Assembly (NCBI GenBank): GCA_030267565.1
Contig: BRXU01000001.1
Coordinates: forward strand, 1,550,001 to 1,614,000
DNA: 64,000 bases
Source: Pleodorina starrii
Lineage: Eukaryota > Chlorophyta > Chlorophyceae > Chlamydomonadales > Volvocaceae
Reading direction: 5' to 3'
Positions 32,192 to 44,900 of this stretch are shown piece after piece. The notes below the pieces were generated by a model. The model made no database searches. It saw nothing but the letters and a program-made list of their open reading frames with translations, and was not told the origin of the DNA. Within the stretch, counting starts at the first letter, position 1, and every line of letters starts with the position of its first letter. Both the position numbers and the translations under genes were made by a program.

Positions 32192-34230
32192 ATGACCGGT
32201 CCTACCAATGAATTGAGTGTGGAGGAGCGGCTAGAAAAAGCTCGGTTAACTTCGCGGATCAACCCAGAGGTGCTAAATATGGCCAAGTCGGTAGACCAAT
32301 TGCTGCATGCGCAGCATATCTCCAACCTGGCGCAGGCGATCGTATGCGTAAGTGGCTGCGTAACAAGTTTTTCAGTGGTTGTGCAAATAGGGATCTCTCT
32401 TTGATACTGTTCCGACGACGCTTGGGGACTTGGCTGTGTGTCGCTTGGCCCTGCGTTCGGGCCGTTTTGGCCCCAACGTTGAGAGTACGCGCAATCTTAT
32501 TCAACAAGACTTTTCGGCTGGGCGGTTACTCTACCCGGCATATGGTACCTTTCCCTGTACGAGACGGACACACGGCCTCCCATCGGCAGTCACCCGCATT
32601 TTCTGCTCAAACACAGACAAGTCACGCCGGCCAGCCAGAAGGCGCCTCTGTCCCAGGGCTCATCCTCCCTCCCCTCCTTTTCCCTCTGCCGGTGCGGTCT
32701 AATCTTTGCTACCCGTCCTCTCCCATCCACCGCTGTGGCGTCTCATCTTTATCACCCCGCCCCTCTCTCCCAGGCTCGCAACTCCCACCCCCGTTGTCGT
32801 CCCAGCACGCCGACCACACAGCCCCCCTTCCCTCGCGACCCACATCCCCCAGGTCCAAGAGCTAGCCCGGGACCACTACTCGCTGGTCATAGCGCTCAAG
32901 TGGGTGGTGCTGCTGGTGGATCTGCTCGAGTCAGACACCCAGTAAGCCCACAGCTGTGCTGAACTGATCTGATCTGATTCGATCTGGACTGAGAGCTGCA
33001 GTGGGCTGAGGGCCGGTGTGGGCTTGGGCACCGCCTCCTCTTCGCACCCCATTTGCAACCGTCCTGCGCCCCTCTGCTGCCGCGATGGGAGGGCCGCGGA
33101 GTGAGTGATGTAGGCGTACCGCTGACGGACGGACGGAAGGACGGACGGACGGACGGACGGAAGGACGGAGGGGCGGACGGACGGAGGGGCCTGCAACGGC
33201 TCTTGGGGTTCCGCGCCGCCTGCGTGCCGAGTGACGGGGCACACCGCCAGCCCCTCGCAGCCAGCGCGCGTGCGGGTGTCACAGCAGCCGGGGGAGGGCG
33301 GGGTCACGGAAGGGGCAGGTGGAAGGCGGGTAACGAAGACGAAGACGAAGGAGGGTTGAAAGGTTGAAAGGTCGAAGGAGGGTCGAAGGAGGGTCGAAGG
33401 AGGGTTGAAGGAGGGTAACGAAGACGACCTGGAGTGAAGTACGCGAGCCAACCGCCAGGGGGCTGCCCCGCCGTCACAAGGTCCCGCTGTCCCGCACCGC
33501 CCCATGGCTTCTTCCCTTACTCAACCCCCACCCTCTCCACCGCCTCCGCCACCTCACCTGCGATGTCTCTCCTTTGTTGCTGCACCACCCCCACCTCCAC
33601 CCCCACCCCCACCTCCACCCCCACCCCCACCCCCACCTCCACCCCCACCCCCACCCCCACCTCCACCCCCACCCCCACCTCCACCCCCACCCCCACCTCC
33701 ACCCCCACCACCACCACCACGTCCACCCCCACCCCCACCCCCACCCCCACCTCCACCCCCACCCCCACCACCACGTCCACCCCCACCCCCACCCCCACCT
33801 CCACCACCACCCCCACCACCACGTCCACACCCCCCACCCCGCAGGGACGTTCGACTGGCTTCCTGCAACGCGCTCGCGGCGGTGTGTATGGTCCAGGAGG
33901 GTCGCGACGCGTTGCGCAGCTCGGGGGGGCTGCGGCCGCTGGTGATGCTGCTGGGGGAGGGATCCCGCAGCCCCGTGGCGTCGGCCGCGGCGGCGGCGCT
34001 CATGAACTGCAGCGCCTGCGACACGTGCAAGGTGGGCCGCGGACCTCCCAACTGTTCCCCACACTTCGGTCGGCGAGACGGTTGCCAACCGGGGCCGGGT
34101 GACGGGCTCCGAAGATGACCTGTCTCTCTCCCTCTCTCTCCCCCTCGGCGTTGCGTTCCCTCGTCCCGGGCCGTTTTAATTACCCCCTCTCTCCTTCTCT
34201 CTCTCTCTCTATCTATCAATCTATCTATCA

Positions 34231-34295
<65 letters not shown>

Positions 34296-35197
34296 CCTCT
34301 CCCTCACACACACATACACACATTCTGTCTCTCTCCCCACTGTGTCAGCTCGCCTGTTTGGACGCCCATACCCTCTTCCCGCTCTCTCTCACTCTTTCTT
34401 CCTCGTTTTGCGCGCGCGCAGGAGGCCATAGCGGAGTGCCGCGGCGTGCCGCAGCTGCTTGCGCTGGTGCGCGAGGCGGTGAGCCGGACCAACCCGGCCG
34501 GCAACAACAGCAAGGCGCTGGGCTTTAGCGCCAGCAGCATCCTCAACAGGGCCGCCGCCGGCCACGCGCCCGCCAGGGTGGTGGCCGAGGGCGACCCACA
34601 CGACCTCCGCAGCCCGGGCGAGTGCAAGGCGGCGGTGTTTGCGGCGGGCGCTCTTATGAACATGGGCGGAGTCATCAGCGTGCAGGAGAAGCTCATGGCG
34701 GTGCGTGCGGGTGTGCTTTCTTGGGGTATTTGATGGGTTTTTTTAGTTGTTTGCGGTGAAATGGATTTGAAATTGGGGGGTTTTCGAAGTGGGAGGTGAA
34801 AGCGCGACGTTGTCCGTGGATCGAAGGAGGAGGGAAGCTCCATACGCAGAAGCCCCGCGCGCGCGTGTGTGTGCGTGTGTGCGCGTGTGTGTGTATTTGT
34901 TTGGAGGGTGTTGTGATGAGCTTGGAAAATCGAAGAAGGGAGTAGGGCGGCTCCGAGAAGCGCACAGCGGTCGTGTCCGTTTCACGCTTTCACGCTTTCA
35001 CGCTTTCACACACATACCCCTCCACCAGCACCAAAAGCAATGGGATAATAATAACCTACCCCCCTCCTGTAGGCTGGTGCGGTGCCGCTCTTCGAGGCCG
35101 TGCTCCGCATCTCCTCGGCGGGTGATGTGGTGGCCACGCGCGCCAACTTTATGCTCAGCTGGCTCGCGGTGGCGAGCGGGGCCACGTCGGGGCGCCC

Positions 35198-35238
<41 letters not shown>

Positions 35239-35963
35239 CACCACCACAGCGCAGGAGCATCACGCTGGGTGCGTGGCGGTGTCGCGAGGGGGCGCGAAGG
35301 GGGGCCATGGAGAAGCGGGAAGCGCAGAGCCGAGCCGATCAGGGCAGAACGGAGCGGCAGCCGGCGTTATGTGAAACCTGGAAACGCTCGAGATGCCGGG
35401 GCGGGGAAGGGTGAGGGACGGCAGGGGCGGCAGCACGCGACGGGGCGGCTCCGTCCGGCCTTTGGCCGCGCGGGCGGGCGCTCGGGGTAGCCCTCCCCGT
35501 TCGGGGGAAGCCCCCCCTCCCCCCGCGCCAGCGCCGCTCCCACGAGAGTGCGCCCTGGTTGCTGACTGCTTGCCTCTTTTTCCGCAGCCCACCTGCCGCG
35601 CCAACTCACCTAACGCCCTCCTCCTCCACCTGTGCCTCGCCGCCGCCGCCGCCCCTCTGCCGCCGCCGCCTCTCTGCCGCCTCCCTCACAGATTATGGCG
35701 CCGGCTCCGTGGTGAATACTCCGCGGCTGGACCTGCAGCTGCCCTCAATCGCCAGCCAGCAGTCCGGAGGCAGCGCGCTGACGTCGCCGCAGCAGTCACA
35801 GGAGCAGCCGCCGCCGCAGCAGCAGCCGCAGCCGCCGCGCGGGGCCAGCCCGGCCAGGGGCAAGCCGGCTTCGGGGTCGGGGGCGCGAGGCGGGGGCGCC
35901 GCGGCGGGCTCCAAGCCGGTGACGCCGTCGGGCGGCGGCAAGGCGGTCACCGGGCGCGCATGA
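32192..35963 (+). CDS. Armadillo-repeat protein
   Basis: Six exons: 32192-32347, 32853-32941, 33845-34031, 34422-34700, 35073-35268, 35692-35963. All GT-AG with matching phases; 392 aa. The N-terminus (MTGPTNELSVEERLEKARL) is helical. Residues about 60-270 form ARM-type helices: ALKWVVLLVDLLES, VRLASCNALAAVCMVQEGRD, LRSSGGLRPLVMLLGEGS, VASAAAAALMNCSA, ECRGVPQLLALVREAV, CKAAVFAAGALMNMG. A 13-residue polyQ tract lies at 280-292, followed by a Pro/Gln/Gly/Ser-rich disordered tail to the end (KAVTGRA). Known: ARM proteins are binding scaffolds; partner and pathway here are unknown. Intron 2 is a stop-free CCACCC tract and intron 3 a long ATCT repeat. No transit peptide or membrane helix is visible. 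Confidence 0.82.
33123..33188 (+). repeat. (ACGG)n repeat in ARM intron 2
   Basis: GGACGGACGGACGG units with AAGG interruptions. Confidence 0.85.
33590..33840 (+). repeat. (CCACCC)n minisatellite in ARM intron 2
   Basis: About 250 bp of CCACCCCCACCCCCACCT-type units run straight into the acceptor CCGCAG before exon 3. It is almost purine-free except for A on this strand and open in several frames, giving false Pro, His/Pro, Gly and Trp/Gly proteins. Confidence 0.9.
34211..34293 (+). repeat. (ATCT)n microsatellite in ARM intron 3
   Basis: About 20 ATCT units with two CAAT interruptions. Confidence 0.9.
35199..35237 (+). repeat. (CAG)13 coding repeat, polyQ in ARM protein
   Basis: Thirteen in-frame CAG codons in exon 5 of the armadillo gene; likely length-polymorphic. 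Confidence 0.85.
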
Positions 35964-37821
35964 GGACTTGAGGCGTGCTATGGAGTCCTGTTGAATCCTG
36001 CTGAGGAGCTCCCGTTGTTGACGGCTGGTCCTGATTGGCTGGCTGGGAGGCTGGCTGGGATCTCCGGCAGCCGCCGACGCATTGCCGGTGAACCGCTTTC
36101 TGCAGTCAAGGGGTGCTGCCACTACCCCCAAGGACCTCCTACACCGGGGAGCAGACATCCCTGGGACGCAGAGCTGAGCTTCGCGTCGGGACGCGGTCAG
36201 GGTCTCCATGCCCGCCACAGCTGTGCTGCGACTGCAGTCCTCTTCCTCCTCCTCCATTATTTCTTCGCCCGTCGATAGTGAAATAAAGATCAAAGTGTTT
36301 ATTGGAGTGGAATACGAATACCTCGTGGACTGGCTCTGCCGTATGCAGACCACGGCGCGTCTGACCGTGGCTATGACTTGAAAAGGGTTTGACATTGGGG
36401 GGAAATATGATGATGATATATCTACGCCTGGCGCGCTTTGCCAGGTACGGCAGGTACGGCGGTTGAAGCCGCGACGAGGCCGGGCTGCAGGGGGCCTCGT
36501 TGCTCCGCTTGTAGAGCGGGGGGGGGGGGGTGGCCGGGGGAGGCACGGTGTGTGGCCGATACGATACGGCAGGTTGGGTTCCGGAGCGATTGCGATTGCG
36601 CCCCGCTGCGAAATGCGGGCGGGTCGCAGGTGTTGTGTGGTCGAGTGTGTGGGCGAGTGCGGGTACGGTACCATGCTCAAAGATTATGATTGAGCAGCAG
36701 CGAAGGAGGCAACCCCGGTGTGTGTGTACGTACCAGCGATGTATGGGCGTGTCCCTGAGGCAGGGCTGCTGCTCCGCCTTAGCGCTAGAGGGGCGGAGCG
36801 CCGCGGCTCGGCGCGGCGCGGGAATACCGCACCGGCACGCAAAACGCATGGACGCGGGCGGGCACATGGACTGATATACGACATATACGACATACGACAT
36901 ATGTTTTTTTTAACTTTCTCTTTTTTTGCTTTTGTGCGTCCGTTATGCGCGGGGAAAGGCAACAGGGAGCACGGGCGTGTTTCGGAGCCTGTGAAGAGGG
37001 TGTGGCGGACAGGCGCGGTGGTGGGCCAGTGTGGGCCTGAGACGTGTGTGTATGTGTGCGCTGCCGCCGTGATGGCGGCATATTATGACGATGGATGTAT
37101 GCGGGCGGCGGTTTGGCGGGCTGGCGGGCGGGGGATGGGCCGCTCGCCGGGCTCCCTGCGTGTGGTGCCCTGTGAAAAGTGCCCGCGGCCCGATTGCCGT
37201 ACTGCTTTGCGCGGCTGGCTCGGGCGAATTGCGGCCCGCAACGGCCCCGCGGTTCACCGGGTAAGGTTTCTGCAACGATTGGTTGACCTCTAACGGGTGA
37301 CTGACGCTTGTGGTCTCTGGTGTCGCTCTTTGGGCTGCCCGCCCGCCGCGGCTTTTGGGCAGGTTTGGGCTTTGGCCGCGCCCGTGACTCTCTCAGTGAT
37401 GTGCAGCTGTCGACGCGGTAAATGGAGGGTGCTATGCGTTGCTAGCATTGTCCTGTACAGCTCGCCAACAGGCAGCGTGTGGGTCCGCTCTTTCCCCTGC
37501 CAACTTTGGGGCGTGACACAGTCCCGCGTTCCGGAACCAAAACTGTACGGCGCTTGTGCACATTTCGGCTAGCAGCAATGCGTCTCGAAACTGGTGATGT
37601 TATTATACCCATGCGTCTTATTGGGGATAATCCTTGGTAACTTGCCCCATATCGACCTGTCCTTGCCTTCGCAGTTTGACAGTATCTTCCCAGTATTACC
37701 CGACTCTGATCCCTTCTACTCCTAAGAACATTTGCATTAGGCCAACGACGAAAGAGCTTGTTGCCCTCGGCAAGTAAGGCGCGCTTTTTTAGGCGCGCGC
37801 CGATCGTCAGCGCCGCAAAGT
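35964..37821. other. Intergenic, 1.9 kb, no supported gene
   Basis: 3' flank of the ARM gene (AATAAAGATC near 36283) and promoter side of the TPR gene. No frame here has coding character. Several GTACGG/ATACGG-type motifs occur around 36450-36580. Confidence 0.4.
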
Positions 37822-40800
37822 ATGGCTTCCTTTAAGGATCAGGGGAATGAGGAGTTTAAGAAGGAGAATTACCTGAAAGCAGCTGCTCTATATACACAAG
37901 CCATCAAAGAGGACCCGCAGAATGCAGTCCTCTACAGGTAACGGAGCGCGATTTGCATCCGGAACCGGCGGCGAAGGGTTGTTTTTCCTTTCATTGCTTT
38001 CATGCATGCCGTAACGATGAGGATATGTGCACATGGGCTGTCCCTGCCCAGGTTGGCTGCTTGGGGCAGCAAGGGCCCGTTACCCGTCGTGGCCAGCGTG
38101 CAGACAGCTCTCGAAACGCGCCACACGGCGCCCACAGCGCATACTTGCACTCCGGGGGATACTTGCACTCTTCCCCACTCATCTCACACCGGAGCGGATG
38201 AGGTGGTGCCGTGCACACTTACAGGATAACCGACCCCGCACACCCCGGAACTGCACACTCGCCCCTTTGAAACCGCCCCTTTGAAATCCGCCATGCACCT
38301 GCCTCCCGAACGTCATCCGACGCTCCGCAACGCAGCAACCGATCGGCCGCGCTGCTGAAACTCAACAAGGTCACAAAGGCGATGGAGGATGCGGACAAGT
38401 GCATATCCTTGAAGCCGGACTGGGAGAAGGGCTACTTCCGGAAAGCGGCCGTCCTGGAGGCCCAGGACAAAATGCACGAGGTGGGGCGTGGGACGTGCGC
38501 ATGTGTGTGTTTCATGTGGCGGGGCTGGTCGGACGGCACGGACCCCACCGTATGATGATGATAATGGTGATGATGAGGCGTCGGAGGCTGGATGGGGGGG
38601 CGGGGGCAGCACCGCGGCGGATCGACGGCGGCCCTGGCCTCCTGCAACGCCCCCACGCTCGCACCCCCCCTCCCGCTCGCGCCTCCCCTTCCTCCCCCCG
38701 GATACGTTACCGTTCACGGGCTCCGGTCTATACCCCCGTGGATAACCCCCCGCCCCCTGGTCCCCCTGGCCCCTCCCGGCCCGCAGGCTCTGGAGGTGTA
38801 CCAGTCTGTTGTCCGGCTCAACGGCGGCGAGGGCGCCTCCACCAAGGAGCTCTCCAACAAGATCCGCTCGCTCACCAAGCTGCTCAAAATAAAGTCGTCG
38901 TCGCACAAGGAGGTACCGTAACAGGGTTTACCGGTGCCGACAGGGCCCGGCCACCAAGGGGGGCGGGGGAGAGGGGCAGGGGCGCTGGTGCTGACAGCGC
39001 CATGGGTGGCGCGGGCGCTGGGAGGAGGGGGTTTCGGTGCCGTGGTGCGGCTCGGGGGACCTGACGGCAACCCCGGCGGCAGAGGGGGTGGGGTGAAAAG
39101 GGTTGCGGCGCGCAAAGCACCGCTTTCCTTTCACGTACCCCCCGTGTCGTCCGCGTCCTCCCCCCCGGTTACCTCAGGACACCCTGGAGTCGGTGCTGCT
39201 CGCCGCCGTGGGAGCCAACGCCCAAGAGCAGCAGCAGCAGCAGTTGGCGAGTTTCTGCCGGGATCTCGCCGCCATGACTCTGGACAACGTGGCGGAGTCG
39301 GGGACTGCCTTCACTCCCTCGCTGCACTTCCTCCCGGGTGGGGTTTGGCAGGGGTGTGGGGCGGTGGGGCGTTGAGTGGCGGCAGCCGCCGCGTCTGGGG
39401 CTCATCGGGCCCCCTCCCGGGCCGTGCTGGAGCAGCGGGGCAGTGGAAGTGGAAAAGGTGTCCGAATGGGCGACAGGCTGACATGCTGGCTGGCGTTGAG
39501 AGCGAGCGAACGAACGAACGAATCGGGTGAATGCGCTGGGCTGCGCAGCCTGCGGTCTGCCCGGTCCCAACCATACCTCCCCCGGCCCCGCCTCGCGCCG
39601 CCCCGGCCCCCGCCCCCGCCCCCGCCCCCCCCCCCGCGCCGGCGCCCAGGCCCTGGTGCCGAGTCTCACGAGGAGCGGGAAGCGCACATCCAGGCGGCGC
39701 ACGCATTCAGCAACCCGGACGCGCTGGGCGAGTTCGTGGTGGGCATGCGGGCCGAGTCCAAGCGCCTGGGGGCGGTGGCGGCGGTGGCGGTGGTGCCAAA
39801 GGCCGCCGTGTCATTCCCGCAGGTGGGTGGGTGCGTGCGTGCGCGGGTGGGTGGGTGGGTGGGTGGGTGGAGGAGTGCGTCGTGGAGTGTGGAGTATGAC
39901 AGTCCAAACAGGGAAAGGGGCGGGTGGGCGGTGGTGGGGGAACAAGGAGCGGTGGGACCCTCGCGGTGGGTGGGTGGGTGGGTGGGTGGGGGCCGCGGCG
40001 CCCGTGGCGGCACGGTTGGAAGAGAGGGAACGAGGGTCCGTCCGTCCCGTCCGCCTCGGGGAGGCTGGAGGCTGTGGCAGTGCAGTACGTCGGCGGCGGC
40101 GTATGCGTGCGTGCGTGTGTGTTTGTGTCTCTTGACCGCCTTTCGTCCCTTCACTACCCCTGTGCGCCTTGGTCATCCAGTCTAGGGGACGGCTTTTGCC
40201 GCAATCAGTGCCAACATCGCATTGCGCTCCAACAAACCTCCCCCCTTACCTCTCTGTGTGTGTGTTTGTGTCCGTGTGTGCGCGCACGCCAGCTCTGGCT
40301 GCGCAAGCCCTGGCCGTCGTCGTGCGGCAGCAAGCAGCAGGCGGGCGTGTTCGTGCAGCTGGAGGGCACTGCCCGGGGGCCGGCGGGCCGCCACATCTGG
40401 TTCCTGCCGGTGCGGGCGGACAAGTCCACCTCGTGAGTGCGGGCTGAGGGGCGAGGGATCCGAGGGGGCGAGGTGGCTGAGAAAGAAACGCATCGCGCAG
40501 CGATGGAACGGGGCCTCTCGAAGGAAGGGATGGATGTTTCGCGAGCGCGGCTCCAGCGCTCCGCAAATGGCCCGCGCCTCCCGCCCGCTCCCCGCTGAGT
40601 TTGCCAGGCCTGTCCGCCCCCGCCGCCGCCGCTGCCGCCACTGGACGCTCTCTCTCTCTTTCGCGCGCGCGCCCCTGGTGTCCCTCAGATGTCCCCCATC
40701 CGCCGTTTTGTTTTCCTACCGACCTCTCCATCCTCCGTCGTCTGCTGCTGCTGCTGCTGCGTGGCACCCCCCCCCCCCCCACACACACACAGGCCGCCTG

Positions 40801-40853
40801 TGTCGCTGAACTTCGACGACTTTGGCCTGCTACCGCAGCTGCTGCTGCAGTGA
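37822..40853 (+). CDS. TPR co-chaperone-like protein (plant TPR3/At1g04190 type)
   Basis: Seven exons: 37822-37937, 38336-38480, 38787-38912, 39178-39337, 39650-39822, 40293-40432, 40793-40853. All GT-AG with matching phases; 306 aa. Three TPR units cover residues about 4-105 (QGNEEFKKENYLKAAALYTQ, YSNRSAALLKLNKVTKAMED, KGYFRKAAVLEAQDK). The dicarboxylate-clamp residues of HOP-type TPRs are all present: K5, N9, N40, K70, R74. It is therefore predicted to bind the C-terminal EEVD of Hsp70/Hsp90 in the cytosol. After a polyQ spacer, the C-terminal part (KAAVSFPQLWLRKPW, VFVQLEGTARG, HIWFLPVRADKS, FGLLPQLL) resembles from memory the C-terminal domain of Arabidopsis At1g04190. No signal or transit peptide. 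Confidence 0.87.
38701..38752 (-). repeat. Dispersed repeat copy 3
   Basis: On the minus strand, GGGGGGTTATCCACGGGGGT, then ATAGACCGGAGCCCGTGAAC, then GGTAACGTATC. It lies in intron 2 of the TPR gene, opposite in orientation to the gene. Confidence 0.75.
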
Positions 40854-41970
40854 GCGAGCGAGCAAGCGAGCGAGCGAGGCAGTCAGTGGGGAGGCGGAGC
40901 CGCGGCGGCGGCGGCGGCGGCCACTGATGCGGCGGTTGGGGGTGCGGGGTTTGCGGGGGCGGGGTCGGAGGCAGCGACAGAAACGGCGGTGGCGGGAAGC
41001 GATCCGCCACCCAGCTGAAGGGAGGCACACGCAGTGCTGTGCCGTGCCGCGCCGCCAGCCGGGGCATGGAAGCCCGCCGGCCCGCGCCGCTAACGTGCCT
41101 TTGGGGTGCGGGAACCCCCCGTGGAGGCGGGTTGCGGGGGCTTTTGCAGGGTGGGAAAGGGGGCTGTTGATGGCCCTTTGGAGGGGGGTGGCGCGGCGGC
41201 GGGGCGCGGCGGTGCCGCCGGAAACGCGGCGATGTGCGCACCCCCAACCCCCACAGCCCGGGCGGCTACCGCGAGCGATAGGGTTGCTCGCGCGCGGACG
41301 CGGACACTCAAAAACGCAGGATGCAGGGGCCAAGCTTGTTGGGCGCGGTTGGGCTCGGGGGTGGGGCAACTTGGTGGTGGACGGATGGGACCGGGCACAC
41401 GGGGAGGCTGGCGCTTGATGTCGCGACATCGCCTCTCCGCCTGGCACTTGCATTTTGCTGTGGCAGTCGGGTCGGGCCGTCTCCGGGTCGTCTCATGGAT
41501 GTCCGCGCGGAGGCCTTCGGGCGGATTGCGCGCTTGCTCCACGAAAAGACGCTTCCTTGGTGTGCTGAATGAGCTTGGGGAGAGGCAGCTGTAGGTTGCG
41601 GCAGGTGCTTAGAAGCCCAGACTCAAATTCGCGTAAGGTCCGCGTGCCCGTGGTCGAGTTCCAACGGCCAGTAACCACCTCGCCCGTGCACCCGGTCGGC
41701 CTGTTAGTGCCGGTGGGCTTTTGTCGTGTGCATGGTAGAGACTGATTTCAAATTGCTTGGCATTCTCACACAACACCGAACCGCATAGGTTCTTAGGTTG
41801 ACGCCAACTTCCCTTACCGATTCACGCATCGAAGCAGTCTGAATTTGCGCCCATTCGTTGACCTTCAATTTATCAAACGGCTTGATACGTAGCTGCGTTT
41901 GAACTACGTGGTTTGGCAACCAGACGACGGTTCACTCAATCCTGCCCACACAACCGCGTGACCAACCGAA
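40854..41970. other. Intergenic, 1.1 kb, no gene seen
   Basis: GCGA/GCGAGC repeat right after the TPR stop, then GC-rich DNA without a supported frame, then an AT-richer stretch before the dehydrogenase start. Confidence 0.4.
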
Positions 41971-44900
41971 ATGGGGTTCTTACGCAACGTTAGCTTCCTT
42001 CTGTATGGGCCAAAACATTTTGGCAAGAATGGCTTCGCGCGAGCGTCGGCGACCTGGGACAACAGGTGGGTGTTTCACGAATGAGACCAGGCTGTTGGGA
42101 CACGCCGAATACGTCCGGGAATGAAACTCAGCTTCTACGAAATGGAATGCTTCCGCCACGCCCTGCTGCTTCCGAACCTCATGCCCGTCTCCAGCCTGTG
42201 CGATACGGTATGGCCTGCCGCGGAGCCCCCTGTCCATCTTCCCCCTGTGCCTGTACCACTCCGCACCGCCATGCAGCGTCATGGAGAGGCGACTGGACGG
42301 CAAGGTGGTGATGGTCACGGGTGCAAACCAGGGCCTCGGCTATGAAACCTCACAGGTGCAGTAAGACAGGCTCACACAGGCACAGCGCGCGCGGAGCGCC
42401 ACGCCACACCACCCAACAGGATACGCTTCTGGACGTGCGGACCGACCCGATTCGAAATTTTCGAGTGTTCTCGTCGCCATAAGTGCGCGGAACAAGCAAC
42501 AACCGGTATTGAACCGGTATTCCCGCGTCGCGCCAATGCCGGCTGCCTTTCTAAACCGACCCGTGGGGCGCAGCACACCGCACGCGGCCTGCGGCCGCCA
42601 CGCCCATATATATACCCCTTCCGAACCGTTGGCCATCTCAACCCAAGCAGCCCAGCCAGGTATAGCCCCCGCTCCCGCCACAAAATACCCGGCCAAGCTC
42701 CACTGCAAGGAAACCCGCTGTCAGCCAACGAGCCGAGTCGCCGGCACCGCAGCCTTTGCCCTCCAGTCACCTGCCTCCGCACCGCTCGCCCTTTTCCCAT
42801 CTCGATCAATAGATCTTCCCCCCCGTTGGTCCTGGCCAGCCCTCACCGCCCTCCGGACCTCTCACACACGCGTCCTGCCCTCCCCTCCCCTCCCCTCAGG
42901 AGCTGGCCCGCCGCGGCGCCACGCTGTACATGGTCTGCCGCAACCCGCAGCGCGGCGAGGAGGCGGTGAAGAGGGTCCGGGAGGCCACCGGCAACCAGAA
43001 CGTGCACCTGCAGGTGGGTGGGTGGGTGTCTGGGTGGGCATGTACGTGTGCGGGCGAGCGAGCGAGGGGTGTTTCCCGGAGGGGCATCCCTATCCTTCCA
43101 CCTCGCCCTCGCTCTCCATGGGTGCCCGGCCATCCCCTCCCCCCCCATGTGCGTCGAGTTGTACAATGGTACCCGACACCACCTCGCCCGCCCGCCTGCC
43201 CGCCCGCCCGCCTGCCCGCCCACCCACCCGCCCGACCGACCGACCGACCCGCCAGGTCTGCGACGTGTCCAGCCTCGCCTCCATCAACTCGCTCGTCCGC
43301 GAGTGGGAGGCGGCGGGCCGACAGCTGCACCTGCTGATCAACAACGCGGGGATCCTGGTGCGGTCGCATTACGTCATATGACGTCCCATACCGCCCCGCC
43401 GCCACGTTACCCTGCCGCTGCCGCTTCTCCCCCGCAGCCCTACCCCACAGCCTCACAGCAGTTGGGAGCGGCGGTGGGAACAGCGGCGGGAGCGAGGGTT
43501 GTTAGGGTTTTAGGGTTTTTGGGGGTTTAGCGTTTTTCACGCTGCATCGCGTCGCATGGTCTGGCTTCCGGGCTCTTGGGCTCTTGCGTCACCTCCGAGC
43601 CAGCGCGCGATGGTTCCTGCCCAGGAAGTTGAGGGGTAGAGTGAAAGCCGTGTTTTTTTGTGTGTGTCTCTGTGTGTGTTTCTCTGTGTGTGTTTGTGTC
43701 ACCCCCTCCTCCCGCTCCTCACCCCCCCTCACCCGCTCCCCCCGCCCCAAGGTCCACGAGTTCGTGCCCAGCGCGGACGGCCTCGAGAGCTGCTTCGCCA
43801 CCAGCACCCTGGGCGCCTTTGCGCTGACGTGGGGGCTGGGGCCGCTGCTGAGGTCCTCCGCGCCCTCCCGAGTGGTGTTCGTGTCCAGTGGGGGGATGTA
43901 CACGGCACCGCTGGAGGTGAGCGGGCTGTGTGTGGGGTGGGGTGGGGTGGGGGTGGGGTAGAGGGGGAGGGGAGGGGAGGCGGGCCGGGGGGCGTGGGGC
44001 TTCGTGGGCCTCGCTGCGCCGGGTGGGGGGAGGGGCTGGGGGCGGCTTTTGGCTTTTCTGCATCGTGGGTGGGGCGTAGGTGGCGCTGGCTGCTGGGTTG
44101 TAGGGGTGAGGAGGGTGGGCTGGGTGAGCGGCGGGTGCGTAGGGCTGGCCTCGGTTGTCCCTCTCGTGTGCGGTCCGTTGTTAGTTATGAGTTGGGTAGA
44201 AGTGCGCTTTCGGTTAGACACCGCATAGCGACTTAGCAAGCAGAGTGCGTCCTCTCACTGTCCTCGCACGAGGACAGCCCCCGCCCAGACTCGGCGCGCA
44301 GGAGAGGCATTCGCGTCGTATGCGACGGCCGTTGTTCGGCCCGTGTGATATGCCGGTACGATGCAGGTACGGCATCTGACTAACGATGACCTCAGGGTCG
44401 GAAAGTACGACGGCATGGTGGCGTACTCGCGGGACAAGCGGCGGCAGGTCGTGCTGGCGGAGCGGTTCGCGGAGATGTGGGGGCCACTGGGTGAGGGGGG
44501 GAGGGGGAGGGAGAGGGAGGGGGAATGAGGGCTGGGGGTTGGGGCGAGGGTGAGGTGAGGGTGAGAGTGAGAGGCGGGTTTAGGGGCGGGACCGCGGTGT
44601 TGGCGGGAATGGGTAGGGTGGGGTGAGTAATAAACGGTTGGACCGACGTAGGCGACCGGGGACCTAGAGTAATACTTGCCAACCAGGCTTACCTGTTATC
44701 GATCTTACCAATACAGTACCGTAAAGGAGCTGCGGTCGCGTCGCCGCCGGATCAACCCAAACGGACAAATAGGGTACGCGCGACAGCACAGCAACAGCAC
44801 GAGAACGCCCAGTCAGCAGCACGATTCCCTCCTGCCTCCCCCGTGCCTCGCCCCCCAGGTGTGGGTGTGTACTCCATGCACCCCGGCTGGGCCACCACCG

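Noticed and set aside
33504..34231. Proline-, glycine-, His/Pro- and Trp/Gly-rich frames on both strands
   Set aside because: They are translations of the CCACCC minisatellite in ARM intron 2; only 33845-34031 fits the armadillo protein.
42502..42519. T-arm/B-box-like hairpin ACCGG-TTCAATA-CCGGT on the minus strand in SDR intron 2
   Set aside because: No matching acceptor stem, D-arm or anticodon arm could be placed upstream, so it is not a tRNA; at most a tRNA-derived fragment.
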